Part shown: in pieces, positions 16,297 to 24,860 of the stretch
Layout: every line of letters starts with the position of its first letter
Position numbering within the stretch: position 1 is the stretch's first letter
Assembly (NCBI RefSeq): GCF_003990645.1
Contig: NZ_RYZK01000013.1
Location: forward strand, 1-64,000
Direction: 5' to 3'
DNA from: Shimia sediminis
Lineage (GTDB): Bacteria > Pseudomonadota > Alphaproteobacteria > Rhodobacterales > Rhodobacteraceae
Length of the DNA: 64,000 nucleotides
Translations under genes and position numbers: made by a program
The notes under the pieces: generated by a model
Databases searched by the model: none
The model's input: the letters and a program-made list of their open reading frames with translations, nothing else
What the model was told of the DNA's origin: nothing

Positions 16297-17538
16297 CTAC
16301 CCTTTCAGCCGTTGGGCCGCCAAGGTCGACAGCCCCGCCATCACCGCGGCGGTGAAGAGGCAGAGGGGGAGGCCTCCGGCCTGATAGGAGAGGCCCGAGA
16401 GCAGGGTTCCGAGCAGGCGGCCTGCGGCGTTGGACATGTAGTAGAAGCCGACGTCCATGGTGACCCGCTCGCCCGTGGTGAAGGCGAGGATCAGGTAGGA
16501 GTGCACCGAGGAGTTCACCGCAAAGACAAAGCCAAAGACCAAGAGGCCCGCGACGAGGATCGCGGTGAGGTTGGGCAGGTTTAGCCAGATCGCGAGGGAC
16601 AGGGCCAGTGGGATCAGCGTGAGGATGGCGACCCATGTGACGGCCTTGTGCACAATCTGGGGCGTGGTGCTGGTTTTGGCCTTGAGCAATTGCGGCGCCA
16701 ATCCCTGCACAATGCCATAGAGGATGATCCAAAGCGCCATGAAGCTGCCAATCAGGAAGAAGGCGGCGCGGTTGCTCTCTTCCGAGCCATCGGACAGGAC
16801 AGCGTAGAAATAGATCGGGATGCCGACCACGAACCAGACGTCGCGCGCACCGAACAGGAACATGCGGGCCAGTGACAGGCGGTTGACGTTGGGGTCCTTG
16901 GAAAAGACCTGAGAGAACTTGGCGGATTTTTTGCCCTGCGGCAGACCCGTCGGCATGAAGGCGACGACGCCGATCAGGATCACGGCCAGCACCGCCGCCA
17001 TGACCCAGACCGAGGTGGTAAAGCCCCAGAGCCCCAGCAGCACCGCCCCCAGAAGAAAGCCAAACCCTTTGACGGCGTTCTTGGAGCCGGTGAGGATAGC
17101 AACCCATTTGAACAGCGCGCCTTCGCCCGTTGGGGCCAGGATCTTGACGGTGGATTTGGCGGACATCTTAGCCAAGTCCTTGGCAATGCCCGAAAGCCCC
17201 TGCACGCACATCACGAAGATGACCGACCCGGTCAGGCCCCATGCCGGGTCAAGCTGGGCCAGGGCGATCAGGGCCACGATCTGGAGGCCAAGACCGGCGT
17301 AGAGCGTCGAGGTCAGGCCAAAGCGTGCCGCGAGCCAGCCTGCCGAGAGGTTGGTGACCACGCCCATGACCTCGTAAAGCAGGAACAGATAGGCCAGCTG
17401 CACCGGCGAAAAGCCCAGCGTGTGAAAGTGCAACAGCACCAGCATCCTGAGCGCGCCATCGGTGAGCATGAAGGCCCAGTAGGCGGCGGTCACCGTGGCA
17501 TAGGCGGCGAGGCCGGTGGGCTTGGCAGTCATTGTCAT
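16297..17538 (-). CDS. arsJ: ArsJ-type MFS exporter of 1-arseno-3-phosphoglycerate
   Basis: 413 residues, about 12 hydrophobic segments, MFS fold with inter-helix motif AGWLAARFGLTSTLYAGLG. The placement with a GAPDH, ACR3 and ArsR identifies it as ArsJ. The linked GAPDH forms the unstable 1-arseno-3-phosphoglycerate from arsenate, and ArsJ exports it. It is the last gene of the operon, 6 bases after the DUF1036 gene. The family assignment rests on both sequence and context. Confidence 0.88.
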   Translation of the reverse strand: MTMTAKPTGLAAYATVTAAYWAFMLTDGALRMLVLLHFHTLGFSPVQLAYLFLLYEVMGVVTNLSAGWLAARFGLTSTLYAGLGLQIVALIALAQLDPAWGLTGSVIFVMCVQGLSGIAKDLAKMSAKSTVKILAPTGEGALFKWVAILTGSKNAVKGFGFLLGAVLLGLWGFTTSVWVMAAVLAVILIGVVAFMPTGLPQGKKSAKFSQVFSKDPNVNRLSLARMFLFGARDVWFVVGIPIYFYAVLSDGSEESNRAAFFLIGSFMALWIILYGIVQGLAPQLLKAKTSTTPQIVHKAVTWVAILTLIPLALSLAIWLNLPNLTAILVAGLLVFGFVFAVNSSVHSYLILAFTTGERVTMDVGFYYMSNAAGRLLGTLLSGLSYQAGGLPLCLFTAAVMAGLSTLAAQRLKG

Positions 17539-17544
17539 GAGAGG

Positions 17545-18546
17545 TCAATGAACCTTTTCAAAGCGCAGAGTGTTCATCACGCCTGCGGGGGCCAGTTCGA
17601 GGGTGCGTCCGGCGTTCAGCACCACCATGCAGCGGTCTTCGGCCTGTGCGTTGTTGTACATGGTTTTGAGCGTGAAGGCGGGGCCGAAATCAGCGGTCGG
17701 GGGGCACTCATCTGCATAGAACATGGCTGACATGTCGGTGGGGGTGAGATCATAGAGTTCCTCAAACACGCCGCCATAGATCACCACCTGATAAGACGGG
17801 TCATCCAGTGAGCGCCACATGCCCTGCATAGCCGCGCGCAGGTCGGCGTAAGGGTCATCGCCATGGGTCTCATAAGACCGCACGGTGATGTCGGCGGTGT
17901 TGCCTTCGTAAGAGATCATATCGCCCGAGATGGTGATGGGCTGGTTGAGGCCCAGTTCGACCAGTTCCTCAATCATCCACGGCGGTGTGGGGTCTGCGGA
18001 ATAGGCGATGTAGCGGAAACCCTCGGCGTGGACCTCGCAGGCCACTGTGACGTCATGGAAATCGCAGTGGCTGAGGATGCCGCTGATGGTGAAGGGTTCG
18101 CCGTGCGTGCCGGGTGGGGCGATCTCGTCGAGATGGCTTTGCGAGAGGGTTTCTGCCCCTTCCGCGGTCAGGTTAAGGGTAAAGCTCTTGGCCTCGCCGG
18201 TGTCGATCTGGCGAAACTCAGCGCGGTCATAGCCCTGCGCTTCGCAGTCCTCGTCACCAACGATGGTGAAGGCCGCTTTGGTGGTGCAGAAATAGTAATT
18301 TTCGCCGGGCCAGGCATAGACTGGCGAGGTCACACGGTAGTAGTAATAGCGGTTTTTCAGGTCCTCGCCCTCGACCACGGAGCAGTCATAAGGCGGGATG
18401 TTCCACCAACCCTCGGACGTCCAGTCACCCGAAGCCTTGTAGCCAAGGGCAAAGCTGACCTTGGTGTCGGTTTCATTACAGACCACAAGTTCGGCCTGCG
18501 CGGGCAGGCCAAACAGGGTGGCAATGACAAAAACGGTGCGGAACAT
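17545..18546 (-). CDS. DUF1036-containing secreted protein inside the arsenic operon
   Basis: 333 residues. Signal peptide cleaved near PAQA (18). The following ~125 residues are a DUF1036 domain, rich in aromatic residues and cysteines (VVCNETDTKVSFALGY, GWWNIPPYDC, YYYYRVTSP, YYFCTTKAAFTI). The rest is a second extracellular domain with paired cysteines (SHCDFHDVTVACEV). It should be periplasmic. It lies between gap (23 bases) and arsJ (6 bases) on the same strand, so it is very likely co-transcribed. DUF1036 is not a known part of arsenic resistance; a role is open. Confidence 0.8.
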   Translation of the reverse strand: MFRTVFVIATLFGLPAQAELVVCNETDTKVSFALGYKASGDWTSEGWWNIPPYDCSVVEGEDLKNRYYYYRVTSPVYAWPGENYYFCTTKAAFTIVGDEDCEAQGYDRAEFRQIDTGEAKSFTLNLTAEGAETLSQSHLDEIAPPGTHGEPFTISGILSHCDFHDVTVACEVHAEGFRYIAYSADPTPPWMIEELVELGLNQPITISGDMISYEGNTADITVRSYETHGDDPYADLRAAMQGMWRSLDDPSYQVVIYGGVFEELYDLTPTDMSAMFYADECPPTADFGPAFTLKTMYNNAQAEDRCMVVLNAGRTLELAPAGVMNTLRFEKVH

Positions 18547-18569
18547 GGGCGCTCCTTTTCAGGAAAATC

Positions 18570-19580
18570 TTACAGCGATGCCACCACCATACGCGTGACA
18601 TCCGCCAGCCGCCAAGCGTAGCCCCATTCGTTGTCGTACCAAGCATAGACCTTGACGTGGCGCTTGTTGACCACGCGGGTCGACAGCGCGTCAACGATGC
18701 TGGAGCGGTCGTCGTTGGTGTAATCGGTCGAGACCAGAGGGCGGGTCTCGTAGCCCAGGATGCCGTCGAGCGGGCCGTTTGCGGCCTCTTCAAACAGCGC
18801 GTTGACCTCTTCGGCGGTGGTGTCACGGGAGACATCGAACACGATATCCGTCAGGGACGCATTCAGGAGCGGCACGCGCACGGCGTGGCCGTCGATGCGG
18901 CCCGCGAGTTCGGGGAAAATCTGGATGATCGCCTTGGCCGAGCCGGTGGTGGTGGGGATCAGGGAGTTCAGTGCAGACCGCGCGCGACGCGGGTCCTTGT
19001 GCACCTTGTCGACGATGACTTGCGTGTTGGTGACGTCGTGGATGGTGGTAAAGGACGCCTGTTCGATGCCGAGGTGGTCGTTGATGACCTGCACAACCGG
19101 CGCGATGCAGTTGGTGGTGCAGGAGGCCGCGGTGATGACCTTGTGGGTGGCGGCATCATAGATGTCGTGGTTCACGCCGTAGACGATATTGGCGGCATCG
19201 TCTTCTTTCACAGGTGCCGAGACCACAACCTTTTGCACGCCCGCGTCGAAATAGGGTTGCAGTTTGGCGTTGGTCTTGAAGGCGCCGGTGCAATCGACCA
19301 CGAGGTCGACGCCAAGCTCTTGCAAGGGCAGGTCCGCGAGGTTGCGGGTGGTCGTGAACCGCATCTGGTGGCCGTCGATGGTGATGCTGTCTGCGTCGTG
19401 GGCAAAGTCGGCGCGCCAGCGGCCGTGCACGGTGTCGAACTCGAGAAGATGGGCGTGCAGCTCTGCGTCGCCTTCACCGTCGTTCAAGAGGACGATCTCG
19501 GCATCAAGCCCAAGGTCAAAGAAGCTGCGGATCACCAGCTTGCCCATGCGGCCAAGCCCGTTGATGGCGATTTTGGTCAT
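18570..19580 (-). CDS. gap: ArsJ-associated glyceraldehyde-3-phosphate dehydrogenase
   Basis: 336 residues, complete. NAD-binding GLGRMGK at the N-terminus, catalytic Cys154 in ASCTTNC and His181. It can use arsenate in place of phosphate to make 1-arseno-3-phosphoglycerate, which ArsJ exports. The position between acr3 (12 bases upstream) and arsJ makes the arsenic role far more likely than glycolysis. Start ATG 19580, following AGGA. Confidence 0.92.
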   Translation of the reverse strand: MTKIAINGLGRMGKLVIRSFFDLGLDAEIVLLNDGEGDAELHAHLLEFDTVHGRWRADFAHDADSITIDGHQMRFTTTRNLADLPLQELGVDLVVDCTGAFKTNAKLQPYFDAGVQKVVVSAPVKEDDAANIVYGVNHDIYDAATHKVITAASCTTNCIAPVVQVINDHLGIEQASFTTIHDVTNTQVIVDKVHKDPRRARSALNSLIPTTTGSAKAIIQIFPELAGRIDGHAVRVPLLNASLTDIVFDVSRDTTAEEVNALFEEAANGPLDGILGYETRPLVSTDYTNDDRSSIVDALSTRVVNKRHVKVYAWYDNEWGYAWRLADVTRMVVASL

Positions 19581-19592
19581 AAGTGTATTCCT

Positions 19593-20645
19593 TTAGGAGG
19601 GAAACCAACCGCGGGTGCGGTTGGCAAAAGCGACAAGCGAGAGCATGACCGGCACTTCGACCAGAACGCCGACGACGGTGGCAAGGGCCGCGCCCGAGCC
19701 AAGCCCAAAGAGCGAGATGGCGACGGCCACGGCCAGTTCAAAAAAGTTCGAGGTGCCGATCATGGCGCAGGGGGCGGCGACGTTGAAGGGGACCTTCCAG
19801 AGGCGTGCCCAGCCATAGGCGACGGCGAAGATGCCGTAGGACTGGATCAACAGCGGGATGGCGATGAGGACAATCACCAGGGGGCGGTCCAGAATGACCT
19901 GCCCCTGAAAGCCGAACAGCAGGACAACGGTGACCAGAAGGCCGGTGATCGAGAAAGGAGCGATGCGGGCCTTGAAGGCCTGTACGGCGGCCACGCCCCC
20001 CTGTTTCACCAGCCGGTTGCGGGTGATGAGGCCTGCAAGCAAGGGCAAAAGCACGTAGAGCACGACCGAGAGGATCAGTGTCTCCCACGGGACCACGATG
20101 TCGGTCACACCCAGCAGAAAGGCGACGATGGGAGCAAAGGCAAAGACCATGATGACGTCATTCACGCTGACCTGCACGAGGGTATAGGTGGGGTCTCCGC
20201 GCGTGAGGTTGGACCAGACAAAGACCATCGCCGTGCAGGGCGCAGCCCCCAAGAGGATCACGCCGGCCAGATAGGCTTGCGCGTCGTCGGCAGGGATCAG
20301 CCCGGCAAAGACATAGTTGAAGAACAAAACGCCAAGGGCGGCCATGGTAAAGGGTTTCACCAGCCAGTTCACCACCAGAGTGATGACAATGCCCTTGGGA
20401 CGGTCGCCGATATGGGAGAGCGAGGCAAAATCCACCCCCACCATCATCGGATAGACCATGGCCCAGATCAGCACGGCGACGGGCAGGTTGACCGAGGCCA
20501 GTTCCATGGCGGCCAATGTGCCAAAGAGGCCCGGCATGAGATTGCCGAGGATCAGCCCGGCGACAATCGCCAGCGCCACCCAGAGCGACAGCCAGCGTTC
20601 AAAGGTGCCAAGGCCTGCCTCGGCTTTTGTGGGTGCGTCGGTCAT
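19593..20645 (-). CDS. acr3: ACR3-family arsenite efflux permease
   Basis: 350 residues from ATG 20645, overlapping the arsR stop (ATGA). About ten membrane helices. The conserved Cys is in [18 protein letters not shown], the ACR3 signature with the cysteine needed for arsenite transport. It expels As(III) using the membrane potential. An earlier in-frame start at 20690 would lie within arsR and is unlikely. Confidence 0.95.
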   Translation of the reverse strand: MTDAPTKAEAGLGTFERWLSLWVALAIVAGLILGNLMPGLFGTLAAMELASVNLPVAVLIWAMVYPMMVGVDFASLSHIGDRPKGIVITLVVNWLVKPFTMAALGVLFFNYVFAGLIPADDAQAYLAGVILLGAAPCTAMVFVWSNLTRGDPTYTLVQVSVNDVIMVFAFAPIVAFLLGVTDIVVPWETLILSVVLYVLLPLLAGLITRNRLVKQGGVAAVQAFKARIAPFSITGLLVTVVLLFGFQGQVILDRPLVIVLIAIPLLIQSYGIFAVAYGWARLWKVPFNVAAPCAMIGTSNFFELAVAVAISLFGLGSGAALATVVGVLVEVPVMLSLVAFANRTRGWFPS

Positions 20646-20983
20646 GAGCAGGCCCTTTCCGTGGTGAGAGAGTCGATCAGCGGGTTGCAAAGCTCAGGCC
20701 GCCCGCCGCAGCAGTCGTTGAGCAGAAAGGCAAGCAACCCCTGCAGGCCATCGGTGTTGGCGAAATAGCGGATGGTGCGCCCCTCGCGCCGGTTGCTGAC
20801 AAGCTGGGCGTTCAGGAGCACCGAAAGATTTGCGCTGAGGGTGTTCTGGCGCACGTCGAGCCGGTCGGCGATGTCACCGGCGGCCAGTCCGGTCTCCCCG
20901 GCCTCGATCAAGAGCCGAAAGGCATCCAGCCGGGTGGGCTGGCTGAGGGCGGAAAAGGCGGTGAGGGCGTCTGATTTATCCAT
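20642..20983 (-). CDS. arsR: ArsR-family arsenic-sensing repressor
   Basis: 113 residues, winged helix with recognition region [20 protein letters not shown]. It lacks the classic ELCVCDL sensor in the DNA-binding helix. Cysteines are instead at the C-terminus (Cys91, Cys92, Cys99, Cys112; [11 protein letters not shown]), so As(III) is probably sensed there, as in other ArsR subtypes with C-terminal cysteines. It heads the operon and should repress it. Confidence 0.92.
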   Translation of the reverse strand: MDKSDALTAFSALSQPTRLDAFRLLIEAGETGLAAGDIADRLDVRQNTLSANLSVLLNAQLVSNRREGRTIRYFANTDGLQGLLAFLLNDCCGGRPELCNPLIDSLTTERACS

Positions 20984-21010
20984 ACTTCATGAATTATGGA
21001 AATATAAGGT
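20984..21010 (-). promoter_or_regulatory. Candidate ArsR operator/promoter
   Basis: An AT-rich stretch directly before arsR, in a GC-rich setting. It holds the dyad TTCATGAA (20986-20993) inside a looser inverted repeat, TTCAT...ATGGAA. ArsR operators are usually such AT-rich imperfect dyads overlapping the promoter. Assigned by position and composition only. Confidence 0.35.
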
Positions 21011-21078
21011 GAGTCGCAAGCACATCTGTGACGCGTTTCAGTGAAGATTTTGTGACGCCGGGGGTGTCGATGGCTTGG

Positions 21079-21106
21079 GTAGGTCGGACAAGATTGTCCG
21101 ACCTAC
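21079..21106. repeat. REP-like palindrome, copy 1
   Basis: Perfect 12-base arms GTAGGTCGGACA (21079-21090) and TGTCCGACCTAC (21095-21106) around AGAT. An identical 28-base element is at 26271-26298. Both lie just beyond a stop codon (here the LysR gene, 8 bases away), so they may also act as transcript ends. Confidence 0.8.
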
Positions 21107-21113
21107 GGGGGGG

Positions 21114-22019
21114 TCAGGGTGCGGGCGGGGTTCGGATGACCTCGGCACGGAACCAATTCAGGATTGCCTGCACGGTCTCGGGCGCGGTGCTGTTGGGGCG
21201 GTATTCAAGCGAATAGGCGTCATCGCGGTAGTGCATGGGCGCACCGACGCGGATCAGGCGGCCCTGGGCGATCTGGTCGGCAACAAGGTGGTGCCAGCCC
21301 AGCGCCACGCCTTCGCCGTCCATCGCGGCCTGGATCATGAAATGGTAGTTCGAGTAGCGGTAGGCGTCGGTGACATCCGGCATGGTCTGGCCGGTGTGGG
21401 CGAACCAGCGCTCCCAGCCGACAAACTCGTTGTCGCGTTCTTCAAAGTGCAAAAGGTCGGCGGCGGTGAGCGTGTCGCCCCTGCCCTGCCACGACGGCGC
21501 GGCGACGGGGTAGACGACCTCGTCAAACAGGCTGAGGCTGGGCCATTCGGTCCACCCGCGCGAGCGCCAGTTGACCACCATGTCGACATCGTCAAGGGCG
21601 ACGTCTTCGAGCCAGTAAGAGACCACGAGGTGTATGGGTGTCTCGCCCGCAGCGCGTCGAAGGTCCGAAAACCGCGGCAGCAGCCAGCCATGGGCAAAGG
21701 AAAAGCTGCAGGCCAGTGTCAGGCCCTGACGGCGCGGCCCCTGGGCCACCTTGCGATAGGCCGTGTCGATGTGGCTGAGGCCAAGGTCGATCGCCCCGGC
21801 GAGGGCCGCGCCCTCGGCTGTCAGGGTCAGGCGATTGTGGTCACGCGTGAACAGCGGCTGGCCGAGCGCCTCTTCGAGATTGGCGATGTGGCGGCTGACA
21901 CTGGGTTGGCTGATGCCCAGCTCACCGCCCGCGCGGGTAAAGCTGCCAAGGCGGGCGGCGGCCTCGAAAACAGGCAGGGCGGTCAGGTGGAGCTGGATGC
22001 GGCGGAATCGGGAGGGCAT
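21114..22019 (-). CDS. LysR-family regulator (GcvA-like)
   Basis: 301 residues. N-terminal HTH (LPVFEAAARLGSFTRAGGELGISQPSVSRHIANLEEALG) and an effector domain of periplasmic-binding fold. The VNWRSRGW and late RYSNYHFMIQAAMDGEGVALGW segments are typical of the GcvA/AmpR branch. It is divergent from the TauD-like dioxygenase gene, 91 bases between starts, and probably regulates it; the effector is unknown. Confidence 0.88.
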   Translation of the reverse strand: MPSRFRRIQLHLTALPVFEAAARLGSFTRAGGELGISQPSVSRHIANLEEALGQPLFTRDHNRLTLTAEGAALAGAIDLGLSHIDTAYRKVAQGPRRQGLTLACSFSFAHGWLLPRFSDLRRAAGETPIHLVVSYWLEDVALDDVDMVVNWRSRGWTEWPSLSLFDEVVYPVAAPSWQGRGDTLTAADLLHFEERDNEFVGWERWFAHTGQTMPDVTDAYRYSNYHFMIQAAMDGEGVALGWHHLVADQIAQGRLIRVGAPMHYRDDAYSLEYRPNSTAPETVQAILNWFRAEVIRTPPAP

Positions 22020-22110
22020 AGCCTGATGCTATGCAGTGGATAGGAAATTGGCAAGTTTACCGGGAAATTTTGCCTGCTAGGATCAGCCCAAACACATGAG
22101 GAACGCGACA

Positions 22111-22998
22111 ATGACCACCATCAAGACCACCCCGCTGACAGAGAGCTTTGGCGTGATCGTTCACGATCTCGACCTGGCGGATGTCACAGAAGATCACCTG
22201 TTTCCTGAGCTGCGCGCGCTGTTCGAAGAGCATTCGGCGCTGTTGATCAAGGGGCAGGATCTGCCCGGTGACGTGCACCTGCGGCTGGCCAAGATGTTTG
22301 GCCCGGTGGAGGACCGCCTGTCGGATGAGCGCGAAGAGGGTTACAAGGAAGAGGTGCGGCCGGTGTCGAATGTGACCGACAGCGGCGGGCTGACCGGCGA
22401 GATGGACATGCACACGATGCATCTGATCGCCAATCAGCAATGGCATATCGACAGCACGTTCATTCCGACCCCGTCGCTGATCAACATCCTGACCGCCAAA
22501 GTGCCCACCGATGAGGGCGGCGAGACCGAGCTGGCGTCAACCCGGGCGGCCTTTGCGGCCCTGCCTGCAGCACGGCAGGAGGAGCTGCGGGGCATGAGGT
22601 TCTGGCACAAGTATTCCCACAGCCGCGAACGGATTTCACCCGAGCTGGCCAAGCATCCGATGTTTCACAAGTGGCCGCCGCAGTGCTGGCCGGCGGTCTG
22701 GGCGAACCCGGTGAACGGCAAGGAGGGCATCTTTGTGGCCAGCCACGTATATCAGATCGACGGCATGAGCCCGCAAGAGAGCCAGCCGATCATTGACGAT
22801 CTGGTGGCGCATTGCACGCAGGCCGCGTTCACCTATTCCCACAAGTGGGAAAAGGGCGACGTGCTGATGTGGGATCAGCGCGCGACGTTGCACCGGGGCA
22901 TGCCGTGGGATCTGTCCAAACCCCGGCATCTGGACAGTGTCTGCGTGTCGATGACCGATGCGGACGGGCTGGCGGCGGCGCGGGCGGCGGTGGCGTAA
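22111..22998 (+). CDS. TauD/TfdA-family Fe(II)/2-oxoglutarate dioxygenase
   Basis: 295 residues from ATG 22111, preceded by GAGGAA. An ATG at 22096 lies before that site and is less likely. The iron triad is His112-x-Asp114 (WHIDSTF) and distal His261 (ATLHRGMPWD), with the 2-oxoglutarate Arg further on (PRHLDSV). It is complete. The closest recognisable type is 2,4-D/alpha-ketoglutarate dioxygenase-like enzymes; the substrate cannot be told. The divergent LysR gene probably controls it. Confidence 0.88.
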   Translation: MTTIKTTPLTESFGVIVHDLDLADVTEDHLFPELRALFEEHSALLIKGQDLPGDVHLRLAKMFGPVEDRLSDEREEGYKEEVRPVSNVTDSGGLTGEMDMHTMHLIANQQWHIDSTFIPTPSLINILTAKVPTDEGGETELASTRAAFAALPAARQEELRGMRFWHKYSHSRERISPELAKHPMFHKWPPQCWPAVWANPVNGKEGIFVASHVYQIDGMSPQESQPIIDDLVAHCTQAAFTYSHKWEKGDVLMWDQRATLHRGMPWDLSKPRHLDSVCVSMTDADGLAAARAAVA

Positions 22999-23001
22999 CG
23001 G

Positions 23002-23475
23002 TTAGGAGCCGTTCTTGGCGATGCATGCGATCCATTGCATCGTCACATCACTGGCACCGGTGGGCAGGGTCCAGACCTTGGCCATTGGGGTGACAAGCGT
23101 GCCCGCCGTGTTTTCAGCCAGTTTCGCGACGATGGTTGTCCATTTTTCTTCCTCCGGAAAGCTGAACATCGTGATCTCATTCATCTGCTGCATTTCAAAG
23201 CCATAGTTCTGACCGTCATATTGCGCCCCTGCCCAGCCTTTGAAGTCAGGCGCAAGCGACCAGCTGGTGTCGGTCAGGATCACGGCGACGGCCTTGTCAT
23301 CCGCCCAGATCAGAAACCCGTGGTTTTCTTCTTCATACGCGAGAGAGCAGATCAGGCCGGGGGCATGTGCGTTTTCTTCTTCGAAATACAGCCAATCTGC
23401 ATGGGCGGGCGCGGCGACCAGCCAGGCAGCGATCAAAGGGGAAAGGCGTTTCAATGGGGCCTCCGAACAATGCAT
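23002..23475 (-). CDS. Secreted hypothetical protein
   Basis: 157 residues. Signal peptide with cleavage near APAHA (27), then a small mixed domain with WLYFEEENAHAPGLICSLAYEEE and a C-terminal MQWIACIAKNGS, giving two cysteines that could form a disulfide. No family recognised. It lies 3 bases from the convergent dioxygenase stop and stands alone. Confidence 0.65.
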   Translation of the reverse strand: MHCSEAPLKRLSPLIAAWLVAAPAHADWLYFEEENAHAPGLICSLAYEEENHGFLIWADDKAVAVILTDTSWSLAPDFKGWAGAQYDGQNYGFEMQQMNEITMFSFPEEEKWTTIVAKLAENTAGTLVTPMAKVWTLPTGASDVTMQWIACIAKNGS

Positions 23476-23602
23476 AAACGATGCGTCCCTTTTAGCACGA
23501 AACGCGTCGCGGCAAAACGTGCCCGGTGTCAGAGGGTGCGCAGTGCCGACTTGATCGTCAGCCAGCGCGCCTTAGGTTGAGCACAAAGACAGGAGCGCGC
23601 AG

Positions 23603-24286
23603 ATGCGGATCAATGCAGATTTTTCCGAACGGGTGGTCATTCGCCCGGACGAACATGACTGGGTGAAATCCCCGGCCAACGGGGTGGAGCGCATGATGCT
23701 GGACCGCATTGGCGAAGAAGTGGCGCGGGCCACGACATTGGTGCGCTTTGCGCCGGGGTCGTATTTTGACGCGCATACCCATGGGGGCGGCGAAGAGTTT
23801 TTTGTGCTCGAAGGCGTGTTCTCGGATGAGACCGGCGATTACCCGGCGGGCACCTATGTGCGCAATCCGATCGGCACGGCGCATAAACCGCATACCGAGG
23901 GGGGCTGTACCATCTTTGTCAAGCTGCATCAGTTTGATGCGGAGGATCAGGCGCAGTTCCATGTCGATACGCGGACGGCGGCCTTTGGGCCGGGGGTGCA
24001 TCCGGGCCTGAGCGTCCTGCCGCTGCACAGCGTGGCGGGGGAAAACGTGGCGCTGGTGCGCTGGGCGCCGGGCACAGAGTTCACGCGGCATCGCCATTGG
24101 GGCGGCGAGGAGATCCTGGTGCTGGAGGGCCGGTTTCAGGATGAGCATGGCGAGTATCCGGCGGGCACATGGATCCGCAGCCCGCATATGTCAGAGCATA
24201 CGCCGTTCTCGGAAGAGGGTTGTCTGATCTATGTGAAGACCGGGCATTTGACGCCGGACGTGGTGGCCGCGGAACCTGCCGCCTAG
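23603..24286 (+). CDS. Bicupin, ChrR-like cupin domain protein
   Basis: 227 residues and two cupin domains. Metal-ligand motifs are FDAHTHGGGEEFFVLEG (near 50-66) and TRHRHWGGEEILVLEG (near 155-170), each followed by a PAGT...RNP/RSP...H turn, so both barrels likely bind metal. This is the cupin part of the ChrR anti-sigma family without its N-terminal zinc domain, so it is probably an enzyme or sensor rather than an anti-sigma factor. Its 3' end overlaps the Lrp gene by 4 bases. Confidence 0.85.
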   Translation: MRINADFSERVVIRPDEHDWVKSPANGVERMMLDRIGEEVARATTLVRFAPGSYFDAHTHGGGEEFFVLEGVFSDETGDYPAGTYVRNPIGTAHKPHTEGGCTIFVKLHQFDAEDQAQFHVDTRTAAFGPGVHPGLSVLPLHSVAGENVALVRWAPGTEFTRHRHWGGEEILVLEGRFQDEHGEYPAGTWIRSPHMSEHTPFSEEGCLIYVKTGHLTPDVVAAEPAA

Positions 24287-24750
24287 CCGTAGACGTCCAG
24301 CGGCCGGTCTTCGAGCATGGTCTCCATCGAGAAAAAGCCGGTGACGGTTTCCAGTTCGATCCCGGTGGTGAGCTGTTTATAGGTCTTGTCGTAGCCGGAC
24401 ATGCCACGGGTCACCACCTTGAGCATATAGTCCCAATCGCCGCCGATGCGGTGCATTTCAACCACCTGCGGGATGCGGGAGACATGGGCGCGAAAGGCCT
24501 CGATCCATTCGTCCGAATGGGTGCGGGTGCGCACCATGACAAAGACCGTGAGATCAAGCCCGAGCTTTTTGGCGCTGACCCGGCGATGCACGCCCAAGAG
24601 CACGCCATCCTCTTCCAGCCGTTTCAGCCGCCGCCAGAGCGCGTTTTGCGAGAGCCCGACGCGGTCGGCCAGCTCGCGCTGTGAGAGCGCGCCGTGTTTT
24701 TGCGAGACCTCCAGAATGCGGAGGTCAATATGATCGAATTTTTCTGCCAT
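24283..24750 (-). CDS. Lrp/AsnC-family regulator
   Basis: 155 residues. HTH LSQRELADRVGLSQNALWRRLKRLEEDGVL, then a RAM/ACT-like effector domain (FVMVRTRTHSDEWIEAF ... HRIGGDWDYMLKV). Normal length. It diverges from the PLP-dependent enzyme gene (110 bases between starts) and probably responds to an amino acid linked to that enzyme. Confidence 0.92.
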   Translation of the reverse strand: MAEKFDHIDLRILEVSQKHGALSQRELADRVGLSQNALWRRLKRLEEDGVLLGVHRRVSAKKLGLDLTVFVMVRTRTHSDEWIEAFRAHVSRIPQVVEMHRIGGDWDYMLKVVTRGMSGYDKTYKQLTTGIELETVTGFFSMETMLEDRPLDVYG

Positions 24751-24860
24751 ATCAGATCAAATGACACAAAATTACTGAACAGGCAATGAAATCTAACCAA
24801 CATGACCCATGGAAACCACCCTATCTTTGAGGCATCACAATTCACGCGAACAGGTGTCCC

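Noticed and set aside
18657-20768. Long plus-strand open frame across gap and acr3
   Set aside because: Antisense shadow; the translation is dominated by G, D, H and Q and crosses three well-defined genes.
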